Source: Bacteroidota bacterium
GTDB lineage: Bacteria; Bacteroidota; Bacteroidia; Bacteroidales; WCHB1-69
DNA length: 33,499 bases
Assembly: GCA_009786185.1 (NCBI GenBank)
Contig: WQTS01000117.1
Span: 1-33,499, forward strand
Direction: 5' to 3'
Position numbers and translations under genes: made by a program. The notes beneath the pieces were generated by a model. That model was not told where the DNA came from and did not search any database. It saw nothing but the letters and a program-made list of their open reading frames with translations. Of this stretch, positions 1-11,000 are shown in pieces (position 1 is the first letter of the stretch; each line of letters starts with the position of its first letter).

Positions 1-1368
1 CGAGCCACTGCCATAGCGGTAAATAGCCTTGTAGGTACCATTCGCTAACGGAGTAGACAGGGAAAGTTCATTGTTTAAAGCGTCAAAAAATACAATACCG
101 CTGCTACCGTCAGTCAAAATATCGGCTACCGTTGCATCGGTACATAAAGTCTGATCGGCAATTACAGGAGCGGAAAGTTGATCTTCAGGAACAATCAGCA
201 CCATCATCGCACTTCTAGGGCTCTCGCACCCGTCATCAGCTACTTGTGCCACATAATAGATAGCACCGTGAACAAGAGATGTTGTGGAAGGCAACGGAGT
301 GGGAGCAGTCGGTGAAGCATACCAGCGTACATTGGCACCATTGGCGTTCAAGTCTCCTACTGTGGCGTATTGACAAAACTCCTGAGGAGTATTAATTGTT
401 GGAGGCAGTAAACCCGGTTTGGGCACTACCGTGAAAGAAACAATACTGTCGCAAGCCATGTCTACGTTTAAACCTGTTTCGAAACTTCCTCTAACAAAGA
501 GCGTTTCTGTTACTGTTACAGTATATGGTCCCGTTATTTGGTTTGTTAAATAAGGAGGCGTTGCTGGGTCATAGTTTCTCCAAAAAGTAAAATTAACGCC
601 TCCTATAGGACATGCCATTTTTGCACTATCTACAAGATTAATGGTTTCCCCTACACATTTGTCAGTAATGTTTGGCATATTAATACCCGGCTTTAAACAT
701 TCAAAGTTGGTCACTAAATCGTGAGTCTCAAAAGCAAGGAGGGAAGAACTTATGTCGCCAATACCCATCCAAAAAGAAGACATATCAGGACTTGGTGGAA
801 TAGGGGCAGTACCTACCATTTCGGCATATTTTCTGACCCTTACGTAAGAAAGTGCTGTAGGTGCTGCAGTACTACTAAGTTTAATAGGCATTGTAATACT
901 TGCAATCGTTTGATATTCTACAGTATATGGCGATGGTATTACACTAGGTCTGGATCCCGAGAGCTGTATTGCCTCGTATCTGCCCCACGGGGCAGGCGGA
1001 TAACCAGTTTTCGTTCTGGGACCTCCCGCTATACCACCCCACGCACCTGTCCACCGTATTGCTCCTGCTCCATATGAACCATCATACAAATCAAAATCTA
1101 AGTTAACGCCCGGTTCCATATAGAAGTCTATCGCGATGTCAAAGCTACCTAAATGGAAGTTATTAGGATAACTAGCACCTGCCCGAAATTGTACATCAAA
1201 ACTGACGCTATCCGGAATAGTCGGACTACAAGATGGCTTGAGGGTAAAATTAATAATTCGGACATCTACCCTATCGGGAAATGCTGGAGTAGGTTGTGAA
1301 AATGCACTAAAGCCAAATAGCAACAGTATTGCTAAAATGAGCGTTTGTTTGATTCTGATACTTTTCAT
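1..1368 (-). CDS. Secreted Ig-like domain protein, C-terminus beyond the window (partial)
   Basis: An open frame of 456 codons starts at 1368 and runs off the left edge without a stop. Residues 1-24 are a typical signal peptide (MKSIRIKQ, a Leu/Ile-rich core, then AFSQ), so the product is exported. Residues of about 26-220 form a beta-rich domain (DSVSFDVQFRAG, LGSFDIAIDFY) that loosely recalls cohesin-like surface domains; this is a weak impression. From about 318 there are at least two tandem Ig-like domains of the kind common in Bacteroidota surface proteins (EFCQYATVGDL ... YYVAQVADDGCESPRSA, then TLCTDATVADIL ...). The gene follows a giant-gene relic and a leader homologous to that of the giant adhesin, with no clear promoter of its own in the 54-base gap. 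It is probably transcribed from the promoter at 1931-1963. Its sorting domain, if any, lies outside the window. The exact function is unknown. Confidence 0.85.
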   Translation of the reverse strand, partial: MKSIRIKQTLILAILLLFGFSAFSQPTPAFPDRVDVRIINFTLKPSCSPTIPDSVSFDVQFRAGASYPNNFHLGSFDIAIDFYMEPGVNLDFDLYDGSYGAGAIRWTGAWGGIAGGPRTKTGYPPAPWGRYEAIQLSGSRPSVIPSPYTVEYQTIASITMPIKLSSTAAPTALSYVRVRKYAEMVGTAPIPPSPDMSSFWMGIGDISSSLLAFETHDLVTNFECLKPGINMPNITDKCVGETINLVDSAKMACPIGGVNFTFWRNYDPATPPYLTNQITGPYTVTVTETLFVRGSFETGLNVDMACDSIVSFTVVPKPGLLPPTINTPQEFCQYATVGDLNANGANVRWYASPTAPTPLPSTTSLVHGAIYYVAQVADDGCESPRSAMMVLIVPEDQLSAPVIADQTLCTDATVADILTDGSSGIVFFDALNNELSLSTPLANGTYKAIYRYGSGS

Positions 1369-1422
1369 TTTTTACTATATTTAATTATTATTTGATATTT
1401 GCATGTTATCTCGTATTAATTG

Positions 1423-1545
1423 TTACCCCTGGTACAAAACCGCAATACCGAATCCCGGTATGTTATCAACACTCCATAACAAGATAGCACATCTTTGAGA
1501 TGTATCTGAATCAAAATGTTTTTTGAATGTGTAGATTTTTTTCAT
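1423..1545 (-). pseudogene. Collapsed relic of a giant-adhesin-type gene (5' end joined to 3' end)
   Basis: This is a 40-codon frame from ATG at 1545 to TAA at 1423. Its first bases nearly match the start of the giant gene: both read ATGAAAAAA, then CTACACATTCAAAAA, and later ATCTCAA and TGCTATCTT. Its last bases (1429-1452) match 21 of 24 positions at the 3' end of the giant gene (2076-2099). It has no signal-peptide hydrophobic core. The simplest reading is an internal deletion that removed nearly all of a second giant gene and left both ends. A short functional leader peptide is the alternative. The homology was judged by eye, with the 5' match stronger than the rest. Confidence 0.6.
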
Positions 1546-1930
1546 ATATGGGGTTATATTAATTTATAATCGATTGAAGTAAAGTGAGAGGTGGGAGATG
1601 AAAATTGTTTTCTTTCATAAAGTAAGAGCTTGCTGTTCTGTAAATATATATGCAGAGACGGCAAATGTAAAGGTAAAATAGATAAAAAAAAGAAATTATT
1701 TCCGCACGTATTGTATGCACGTGTGCTTATCTCATTATTGTTATTGTATGTATGCAATAATCGCACGCGTGCGATTACATATACGACTAAAATCTCTAAA
1801 TATCTTAGAGCAAGTCTATTAACAATAGAAATGGTGTTACTTATAACACGTAATGCTTCCATAAAGGTTCATTCATTCATTCATTTACAATTGCATATTA
1901 TACTTCAATACAATATAACAATCGCAACTG
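1546..1930 (-). promoter_or_regulatory. Long non-coding leader, homologous to the giant-gene leader
   Basis: Read on the minus strand, this stretch shares ordered blocks with the leader at 25835-26146: AATTGTAAATGAA near the promoter, CTATTsTTAATA in the middle, and a block ending GGAAATAAT near 1700 and 25930. The blocks keep the same order and similar spacing. Frames of 102-106 codons exist here on both strands, but they are AT-rich, resemble no family and are not conserved in the other leader, so I read it as an untranslated leader. It belongs to the relic and probably to the Ig-domain gene beyond it. Confidence 0.55.
1758..1777. repeat. 20-bp perfect palindrome in the leader
   Basis: TAATCGCACGCGTGCGATTA is its own reverse complement over all 20 bases. 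It is GC-rich at its centre within a very AT-rich leader. The paralogous leader at 25835-26146 has no equivalent. It could be an operator for a dimeric regulator or the stem of a short RNA hairpin; the sequence does not decide. Confidence 0.6.
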
Positions 1931-1963
1931 CAAAAATATATTTTATTTAATACCATCGGCAAA
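1931..1963 (-). promoter_or_regulatory. Bacteroidota-type promoter (TTTG, 21-base spacer, TATTTTTG)
   Basis: On the minus strand TTTG (1963-1960) is followed after 21 bases by TATTTTTG (1938-1931). This fits the -33 TTTG / -7 TAnnTTTG consensus of Bacteroidota primary-sigma promoters. It lies downstream of the giant-gene terminator and points towards the relic and the Ig-domain gene. Confidence 0.6.
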
Positions 1964-2005
1964 TTGCTTTTTTTGTAAAAATTTGGAGTTGGTTCTTTAA
2001 AGGAA

Positions 2006-2040
2006 AACGAGGCTGTCTTTATTTTTAAAACAGCCTCGTT
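2006..2040 (-). terminator. Intrinsic terminator after the giant gene
   Basis: An 11-bp perfect stem (AACGAGGCTGT at 2006-2016 with ACAGCCTCGTT at 2030-2040) encloses a 13-base AT-rich loop, about 25 bases after the giant gene's stop codon. T-rich runs flank both sides, so it could stop transcription in either direction. It separates the giant gene from the next transcription unit. Confidence 0.8.
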
Positions 2041-2072
2041 CTTTTTTAGTTACAATTTTTCTTTTTTAGTTA
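2041..2072. repeat. 12-bp direct repeat overlapping the giant gene's stop codon
   Basis: CTTTTTTAGTTA occurs at 2041-2052 and again at 2061-2072. The second copy contains the stop codon (2066-2068). It looks like a small local duplication at the gene's 3' end. Confidence 0.6.
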
Positions 2073-5000
2073 TTTCTGGTACAGAACCTCAGTACCGAAT
2101 ATGAGCTGCGCAGGTAGAAGTTATCCATGATTAAAGAAGAGTCGGCAGCATCAATCACGCCATCCAAATTAATATCGGTTACAACATACCTCCATAATCC
2201 ACTTACAAAATAGAAGGTATTATTAAAAATATTAACGTCGGTTGCATTAATCACATAATCCATGTTAAGATCTCCTGCAATTAAGGTGGCGACACCGTTT
2301 TTCATAATCATCTGATCGGGAAGGGTGGGTAAAGGCAAGCTATACGCTTTATTGATTCCCGTAGAAAAATCGTACTCAACGGTATCGGTGCGGAAAACCA
2401 AGTTAGCGCTGCTCATCACCGCCATGTGGTTGCGATGTTTGACAACGATGTGTACGTTGCTCGAACTGGCATTAAACTCAGGAAGTTCACCATTGACATC
2501 TACAACACTACCGTCAACACGCAATAAAAGAGCACGGCTCTCCAAGAAATCATACGTATAGGTAAGAGGGTTAAGATTAGTCCAAATTTCAACCAAAACC
2601 CAATCTACAACTTCATAGGCAGGACCGGTTACGCTATTAATTTCAGGATAGCTTCCGGAAACACCGTAAGGATTGTCAATGGGCAGTTTCAGTTCGGTAT
2701 ACCACGGATATTGAGGCACTTGAATACGGTTGGGCATGTGAGTGCCGAATTGGGGCACACCCTTGAACGTGTAAGCGCCAATTCGTGTAGGACCCTGTAA
2801 GAAGAGTTTTAAATCCAAGGTAACCGTTCTTGGGATACATTCATCTTCTCTGAGAACGCCAACGCCATTAACTGCATACATACAGCTGTCGCGGTCTTTC
2901 ACTTCTACAAGATAGAGACCTTCTCTTACGTCAATAACAATAGTATTGCCGCTGAATTCTGTCCACGGCTGGCTACCGTTAATTCTGTAGCTGTAGGGCT
3001 CATTGCCTCCATTTACCTCTATGGCAATCTTTCCGGGAATGGTAGTGTCGCAACGTACGATCACATCTTGCGCAACGGCTGTGAATGATAAACCGTCCGT
3101 ACCGTTGGTGATCCTGATCGTATCGGTGATTTCACCACAGTTGTTGAACAAGCGTAAGATATGCTCGCCTGCATTTAAGCCCATCAACACAACCGTATCA
3201 TTGGCGCGGGTTACTTCTACTACCGGAGTGCTGTTCAATTGATAGTAATAGGAAGGCGTACCGGATACGGTAAAGATGATGGCGCCGGTGGTAGAGCCAC
3301 AGCTTGTATGAACGGTATCTTTTACCGATAAGTTCAGGTTAAAACCGGTTTTGGCGTTAATACGCACTTCTTCGCTGCTTGCCAAACAATTAGTATTATT
3401 GTCCTTTACATTTATTATGTATAAACCGGCATTCAAGCCGCTGATTGCACCATTTGCCACATTGGCAGCCGAGCCATCGGCAAAGGTGTAAGTATAGCTG
3501 CCGCTACCACCCAATACCATTACTAACAATTCGCCGGTATTATCCGTACAATTGTCTGCATCAACAGGATCTACAATAACTACCATGGTAACATCGCTCG
3601 TGTGTAGTACTACAGCATTACTGGTTACAGCAGGACAGTCAGCATGATTCTTATCCCACACAGTAATTTTGTAAGTACCCGCGTTTAGATTACCTATTAA
3701 TCCACCGGTTACACCATAGTCATAAACAGTAACATCACCGCTTACTGTGTAGAGATAATCACCGCTACCACCATTTACATAGAATTGAATTGAACCACTG
3801 CTGGCCAATGAACAAGACGGATTGGTCAGAACTTGTACCGTACCAAGGGCGAGCGGTTGAGAGATTTCTCTACCCACCTTCACATGGTTCACTTCGTAAC
3901 TACATCCGGCATTATCTTTCACTTCTACAAGGTAGGCTCCATCAGGCACTTCAACAACAGTGTCTGTACCGCTGAATGCTTTCCATCCACTGCTGTCAAT
4001 ACGGTAGCTGTATGACGGAGAACCATTGTTTACGGCTATTGAGATTTTTCCGGGTATAACAGTATCACAATATACCTTTGCATTTTCCGGAGTAGCCGTG
4101 AACGATAAACCGCTTGTACCGTTGCTGATTGTAATGGTATCCGATACTTCACTACAATGGTCAAACAAGCGTAAAATATGAACACCTGCATTTAATCCGG
4201 CAAATGTAATCGTATCTTTGGGTTGCGTTACTTCTATTACAAGAGTACTATTTAATTGATAGTAGTAAGGTACTTCACCCTCAACAATAAAGCGGATTAC
4301 GCCTATGTTTAGGCCACAGAAAGTATTTATGGCATTTTCCACCGTAAGGTTCAATGCAGGAGCATTTTCTGCGCTAATGCGTACTTGTTGACTACTTGCC
4401 ATACATTGGGTAATATTGTCGGTTACTTCCACTATATACAAGCCGGGCAACAAGCCGGTAATTCTACCGTTGACAGCAGGTCTAAGCACACCGTTTACCC
4501 TATAGGTATAGTTGCCGCTGCCGCCACTTACAGATACCAGCAAGCTACCGTTAGCAGTGTTGCAGGTTCCTACGGCATCAAACGGCATTACGCTTACCAA
4601 CATGTTGCTATTGCTGTTATACAGTACCACATCGCCGCTTATTGCACTGCCGCAATCCGGATGCATTTCATCCCATACCTCAATTTTGTAGGTGCCCGAA
4701 GGCAAGCCGCTTATTAAACCGTTGGTTTGGCTATAATCATAAACAGTATGATCTCCGCTTACCGTGTACAGGTAATTGCCGCTGCCGCCGCTTACATAGA
4801 AGTAAAGCGAACCTAAGCTGTTTCCACATGAAGGTTCATCAACAACATGTACCGTACCGATAGATACGGGCATAGCTACATCTTTTCTAAGCTCTATTCT
4901 ATTAATTGCATAAACACACTCGTTGGCATCTTTTACTTCGATCAAATAAATTCCTTCATTCAAACCTCTAATTGTGTCCGTATCCGTATTGTATGTCTCA

Positions 5001-8000
5001 AATGCAATCCAGTCGCCACTGTTAAAACGATAAGAATAAGGTTTAACGCCACCGGTTACATTCAAAATAATTTGACCCAAGACAGGAGTACCGAAACAAT
5101 CCTCATAAACATGAGACACTGTAGGTACAAACAACAGGTTGCTGTTGGCATTGGGAATTTCAAAAGTATGACTTATACTGCCGCAACTGTCACTTACATA
5201 AAGCGTGTGTTCGCCTGCAGACAAGCCGGTTAACGTTATGGCAACATCTCCAACACTCATTTCAACTTTGTTCATGTTATTCAACTGATAACTGTAAACA
5301 CTGTTGTTCATGCCTGTTACCTTGAAGGTGATTGCACCTATAGGCAACTGACAAGTAGCTTGGAAAATAACTGCAAAATCAATAATATCTAAAGTAGATT
5401 CGTTTGAGGTAATGTGTACTTTCATACCGGCTGTACAAGGCGTTGTGTAGCTGTCGCGTACATCAACAATATACTCACCGGTTGCCAAGTTTTCAATCAA
5501 ACCGTTAGCCGGAAGCAACGTCCAAGTAGTTCCGCCATTAAAACTGTAGTAATATGGAAAAACACCGCCTGTTACCAATATCGATAATTTGCCATCTGCT
5601 GAAGTACAAGTATTCGCCTGAATTGGGAAAACTGCTAACGACAGAGCGCTGCCAATATTTTTCAATTCAAATTCTACTTCTGCCGGCAAACAATATCTGT
5701 CATTGGTATCAAGTACCGAAATATGATAGTGTCCTGCCGGTAAGCCGGTGATTAAACCATCCGTATATAGATGGTAAGGTGCACCGTTTACACTGAACTC
5801 ATAAACGCCACTGCCCCCCGTTGCAAACACCTGGATAGAACCATTATAATCACAATCAGGATTGTTAGCTGCGTAAACCGTTCCGATAGAAATAGAAGCG
5901 GATTCCTCACGAATAATTTTTACCCGATTAATTGCGTAAGTACAACCATTAGCGTCCATCACTTCAACCAAATAATCACCTTGGTTTAAGCCCGTAATAG
6001 TATCCCGGTTAGTATTATAATCTGCAAACGGAAGCCACGCACCACTGTTGTAGCGGTAGGAATAAGGAGCTACACCGCCGTGTACCGTCATGATGATTGA
6101 AGCCGGAGTAACGGTGATTCCATCACATTGTACTTTAACGTGTTCTACTTCGGGAGTAAACGACAGATTGCTGTTAAGATTACTGATAGTAAATGGCTTA
6201 ACTATTGTTCCACAAGTGTCACTTATATAGAGGATGTGTTCACCTGCTGCCAAACCTTCTATGATAATCTCTACATCATCAACCGTCATTTCTACTTTGT
6301 TCATATTATTTACCTGATAAGTATATGTAGCATTGTTCATGCCGGTTACTTTGAAAGCAATCATTCCAATATTTGCTTCGCAAGCCGAGTAAGAAATAAT
6401 CCTAAACTCTTCAATATTCAATGTTGATTCTTCTGAGGTAATATGCACTTTGGTATTTGTTGTACAGAATGATGACTCAGAATCTCTTACTTCAATGAAG
6501 TACTCGCCTGTAGATAGATCAGATATGACATTGTTCGTTGGAAGCGCTACCCAGGTAACCTCATCGTTGAGCCTGTAGAAATACGGAGTCGTCCCACCGG
6601 TTACCAATACCGATATCGCACCTGTATTAGAAATGCAGTCTTCTGCTTTAGCCGGCACTGCCGTAATGCTCAAAGCTCCCTTCCTATTTTCAAGTTCAAA
6701 CTCTATTTCTGCCGGATCACATGTACGATAATTTGTATCACGTACCATGATATGGTAGTGGCCGGCAGTTAAGCCGGTGATTAAACCACCGGGGTATCTT
6801 ACATAGTCTGCACCATTGATACTATATTCATATACGCCGCTACCGCCGGTTGCATATATTTGGATAGAACCATTATCATCACAGTTGGGCTCAGTTGTCG
6901 TATATACCGTTCCAATAGATATGGAAGGGATTACTTCTTTAATAAGATCTACTTTATTGATTGCGTAAGTACAGCCGTTGGCATCCATTACTTCAAGCAA
7001 ATATACTCCTTGGTTCAAATTAGGAATTGTATCCTTATTGGTATTATGGTCTGCAAACGGTATCCATGCACCGCTGTTATAGCGGTATGCATAAGGAGGT
7101 TGACCTTCGTGTACGGTCAGAATAATTTGACCCGGAATAACCGTGATGTTGTCACAATGCGCCAAAGCATGCTCTACCGTTGGCACAAATGATAAAGCGC
7201 TGTTGCTGTTGGCAAGCGTAATGGGCACGGTAATTGAACCACATATATCACTTATATGAAGGATATGTTCGCCGGCAGGTATACCTGTTATCGTAACCAA
7301 ATGGCTACCACTCACTGTTACTTTATTCATGTTATTCAACTGGTAGGTATATGTAGAATTGTTCATGCCGGTTACCCTGAAAGATATCGCACCAATGGGC
7401 GATTCGCAAATCGGATGAGAGACTACCATAAAGTCTTCAATATCCAATGTTGACTCTTCGGATGTAATGTGGGCTCCGGCACTTGTAGTACAAGCCCGGT
7501 TAATCGTATCTCTTACTGTTACGGTATACTCTCCTACCGGTAAAGCGGATATGACACCGTTAGCCGGCAGTAAAGTCCAGGTAATACCGTTGTCGAAGCT
7601 ATACTCATACGGAGGAATTCCACCGGTTGCAATTACAGATAACGCACCGGTGTTAGAAATACAATCTTCCGCAGGAACCGGAGACACCAGAATCGTTAAA
7701 TCATTATTGCCGTTTTCTAATATAAATTCTACTTCTGCCGTAGGACATGTTCTATTGTTGGTATCGCGTACAACGATATGATAGAAGCCTGCGTTTAAAC
7801 CGTCAATCAAACCCCCTGAATATGATACGAAGCCTGCGCCGTTTACGCTGTATTCATAAACGCCGCTACCACCGGAAGCATATATTTGAATGGAACCTGT
7901 TGTTGAACAAGTAGGCTCAACAGCAGTGTAAACCGTACCTATAGCCAATGGACGCATCTCTTCTCTGATGATTCTTACTGAGTTCATCTCAAAGATACAT

Positions 8001-11000
8001 TCTTCCGCATCTTTTACCTCAATATGATAAACACCTTCATTCAGGCTATCAATTTGCGCTATAATGCCTGCAGTAAAGTCTATCCATGCACCTCCGTCGA
8101 TACGGTATTGGTAAGGAGCTTCACCACCATACACAGTTAAAGTAATTGCACCCGGCACTAAATTTCTTTCGCAGGATACCCCTACAGAGGTTACTGCTAC
8201 TTCAAAAGTTAAGCCACTATTTGCATTGAGAATAGGGAAGAATTTCTCTATTTCCTTACAATGATCAAATACACGTAGTTTATGCACACCTGCCGGTAAG
8301 CCGGTTAGTACAATTGTGCCCGTTGTATTCATTTCAACAACATCCATACTGTTCAACTGGTAGTAGTATGGGGTGTTGCCGTTTACGATAAAGCTCACTT
8401 GACCTGTACTAAATCCGCAGAAAGGCTCCTGTATAACTATAGGATCCGTAATTGCCAAAGGAGAAGCACCTGAAGTAATGCGAACCTCTTCGCTGGATAC
8501 TTTACAGTCGCTGCCATCCATGATTTCTACTACATATACGCCTACCGGTAACCTGCTGATAGTATCATTGATAACTTCTACAAGCTGACCGTTCAATCTA
8601 TATATATAGTTGCCCGGAGTTGAGCCTCCGCTCGGATGTAACAATAACATACCATTACCGAATGTTTGGCTACAAGTTAGTGAATTTACTACATCTACGG
8701 ATAATGTTAGATCGCTGCCTAAGTTATACAACATAATCTCGCTACTTAGCGCATTGGCACAACTTCTGCCGTTTGTATCGGTTACCGCAATTCTGTAGCT
8801 GCCTGCACTTAAGCCGGTAATTAAACTACTCGAAGCTTTTTGGAATGGACCACCATTTCTGCTGTAGCTGTATTCATACGCACCTGTGGCTCCGGTAACA
8901 TAAATTTGAATAGAACCTGTGGGATTATAACAACTTGGCTGTGTAGCCGCAAAAACCGTACCGATAACCAATGGCGGAGCATCTTCTCTTATAAGCCTTA
9001 CGCCATTTATATCGAAAGTACATCCTCCGGCATCTTTTACTTCAATATAATAGATACCTTCGGTTAGGTTTCCGATAACTACCGTAGAGTCCGTAAAGTT
9101 ACGCCATACACCGCCATCTATGCGATATTGATAGGGCGCTGTTCCATTTTGTGCAGTTAAAATAATTTCACCGAATATTACTCTTCTCTCACAAGAAACT
9201 AATTCAGGAACTACTTTCGCAGTCGCTAAGAAGTTGTTTGAGTTATTCGGAACAACAAATGGTTCAACTGCTTCTCCACAATTATCAAATATGCGTAAAA
9301 TATGTGACCCTGCTCTTAAATCTCTTAATTGAATCGGAGTATTGTCGTTGTAAGGTCCTTCTATTTGTGTACTGTTCAATTGATAGTAGTACGAAGTACT
9401 GCCGGTTACCGCAAAAGTTGCTATACCTATAGGAGCACCACAATCGGCATTCATATTAACTGTAGGACCTGCTACCGTGAAGCTTGGAGTTTCCGAGTTA
9501 ATACGCACTTCACCGCTGCTTGCTATACAACCGCTTGCATCGGTTACATCAATGATATATACGCCTACGGGTCGGGTTATCGTAGCTTGACCGCCGGTAA
9601 GAGGTATGCTTGTAGTAGCAGTACTTCCCGGTGTTCTCAGTGTACATGTGAAACCGGTTGTGCCACCTTGAACAGTTATATATAACGTTCCGGATGAACC
9701 ACAATTCGGTGCATCTGTAACTTGTACATCTACCGACAAATTGCTTATACTGTTGCGTAGCATTATTTCGCCGCTCATTGCCGGATAGCATTCGGGACCT
9801 GCCGCATCAAGCACTTCGATGCGGTAGCTGCCGGCAGTTAAACCGGTAATTAAGCCACCGGGATATGCCTGAGACGTTGCACCGTTAACACTGTAAATAT
9901 AGGTACCACTACCGCCGGTTGCATACACTTGAACCGTTCCGGGAGTTGTACAGGTAGGATCTGTGGCTGAGAAGATTGAACCAATAGTTATAGGTACTGC
10001 TTCTTCTCTGATGATCTCTATCAAATTTTTACTGTAGGTACATCCTGAGTTATCCTGCATTTCAATATGATAATATCCTTGAGGCAAATTGGAAACCTCT
10101 ACCGTATTGCCGGAGAAAGGTATCCATTCACCAAAATCAATACGATATTCATAAGGAGCCGAACCTTTTACTGCAGTTAACAAAATCTTACCGTGGGTTA
10201 CATGACCACAAGCTATATTTTCATTTGTTACAACTGTTGTAAATGAGAAGCTGTCTATGGCATTGGTAACTGTAAATCTTTCAGCTAAGTCGCCGCAATC
10301 CGTATATATTCTCAGTACATGCTCTCCTGCTTGTAAGTTAAATAATATAACCGTATCGGGAGCAAAGCGTGAAGCAATAGGTATGGGCATGCTATTTAAT
10401 TGGTAATTATAAGGTCCACTACCTCCTACAATAAATCTTACAGCGCCTGATTCAACACCACAGTAAGTATTAAAGATCGGATTAACTTCCACTTCAAGAT
10501 TAAACTCTTCTGAAGTAACGTGTTGTTCTCCACTGGTTGCCAAACAACCGGCGCCATTATCTACTTCCACCACATATATGCCTACCGGCAAATTGGTAAT
10601 TTGAACTTGATCTCCGGTAAGTCCCGGTTGCGGAACTCCATTCAGTGTATAGTTATAAGGTCCCGGTGCTCCATACACCGTGATATCCAAAACTCCGTTT
10701 CCGATAACTGAATTACAATCATCAGAAGGAGTAATCGCTACCACTACGTTTAAGGCATAGAGGCTGTCGCGCAGGATGATTTCCGGAGTTCGTGCCGTAT
10801 TACAATACGGGTCATGATCTTTTACTTCAATTCTATAACTACCCGGAGGCAAGCCGGTAATTAAACCGGTGGTATAAGGTATCCCTGACATGAAAGGTAT
10901 AGGATTCATGTTGCGGTATACATCATATTCATATTGGCCGCTGCCGCCCGTGGCATAGAATTGGATAGAACCGGTTAAGCCATCTTCACAATGAGGTTCT

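Noticed and set aside
1554-1950. Frames of 102 and 106 codons on opposite strands in the leader
   Set aside because: They are low-complexity and AT-driven, overlap each other, and are not conserved in the paralogous leader.
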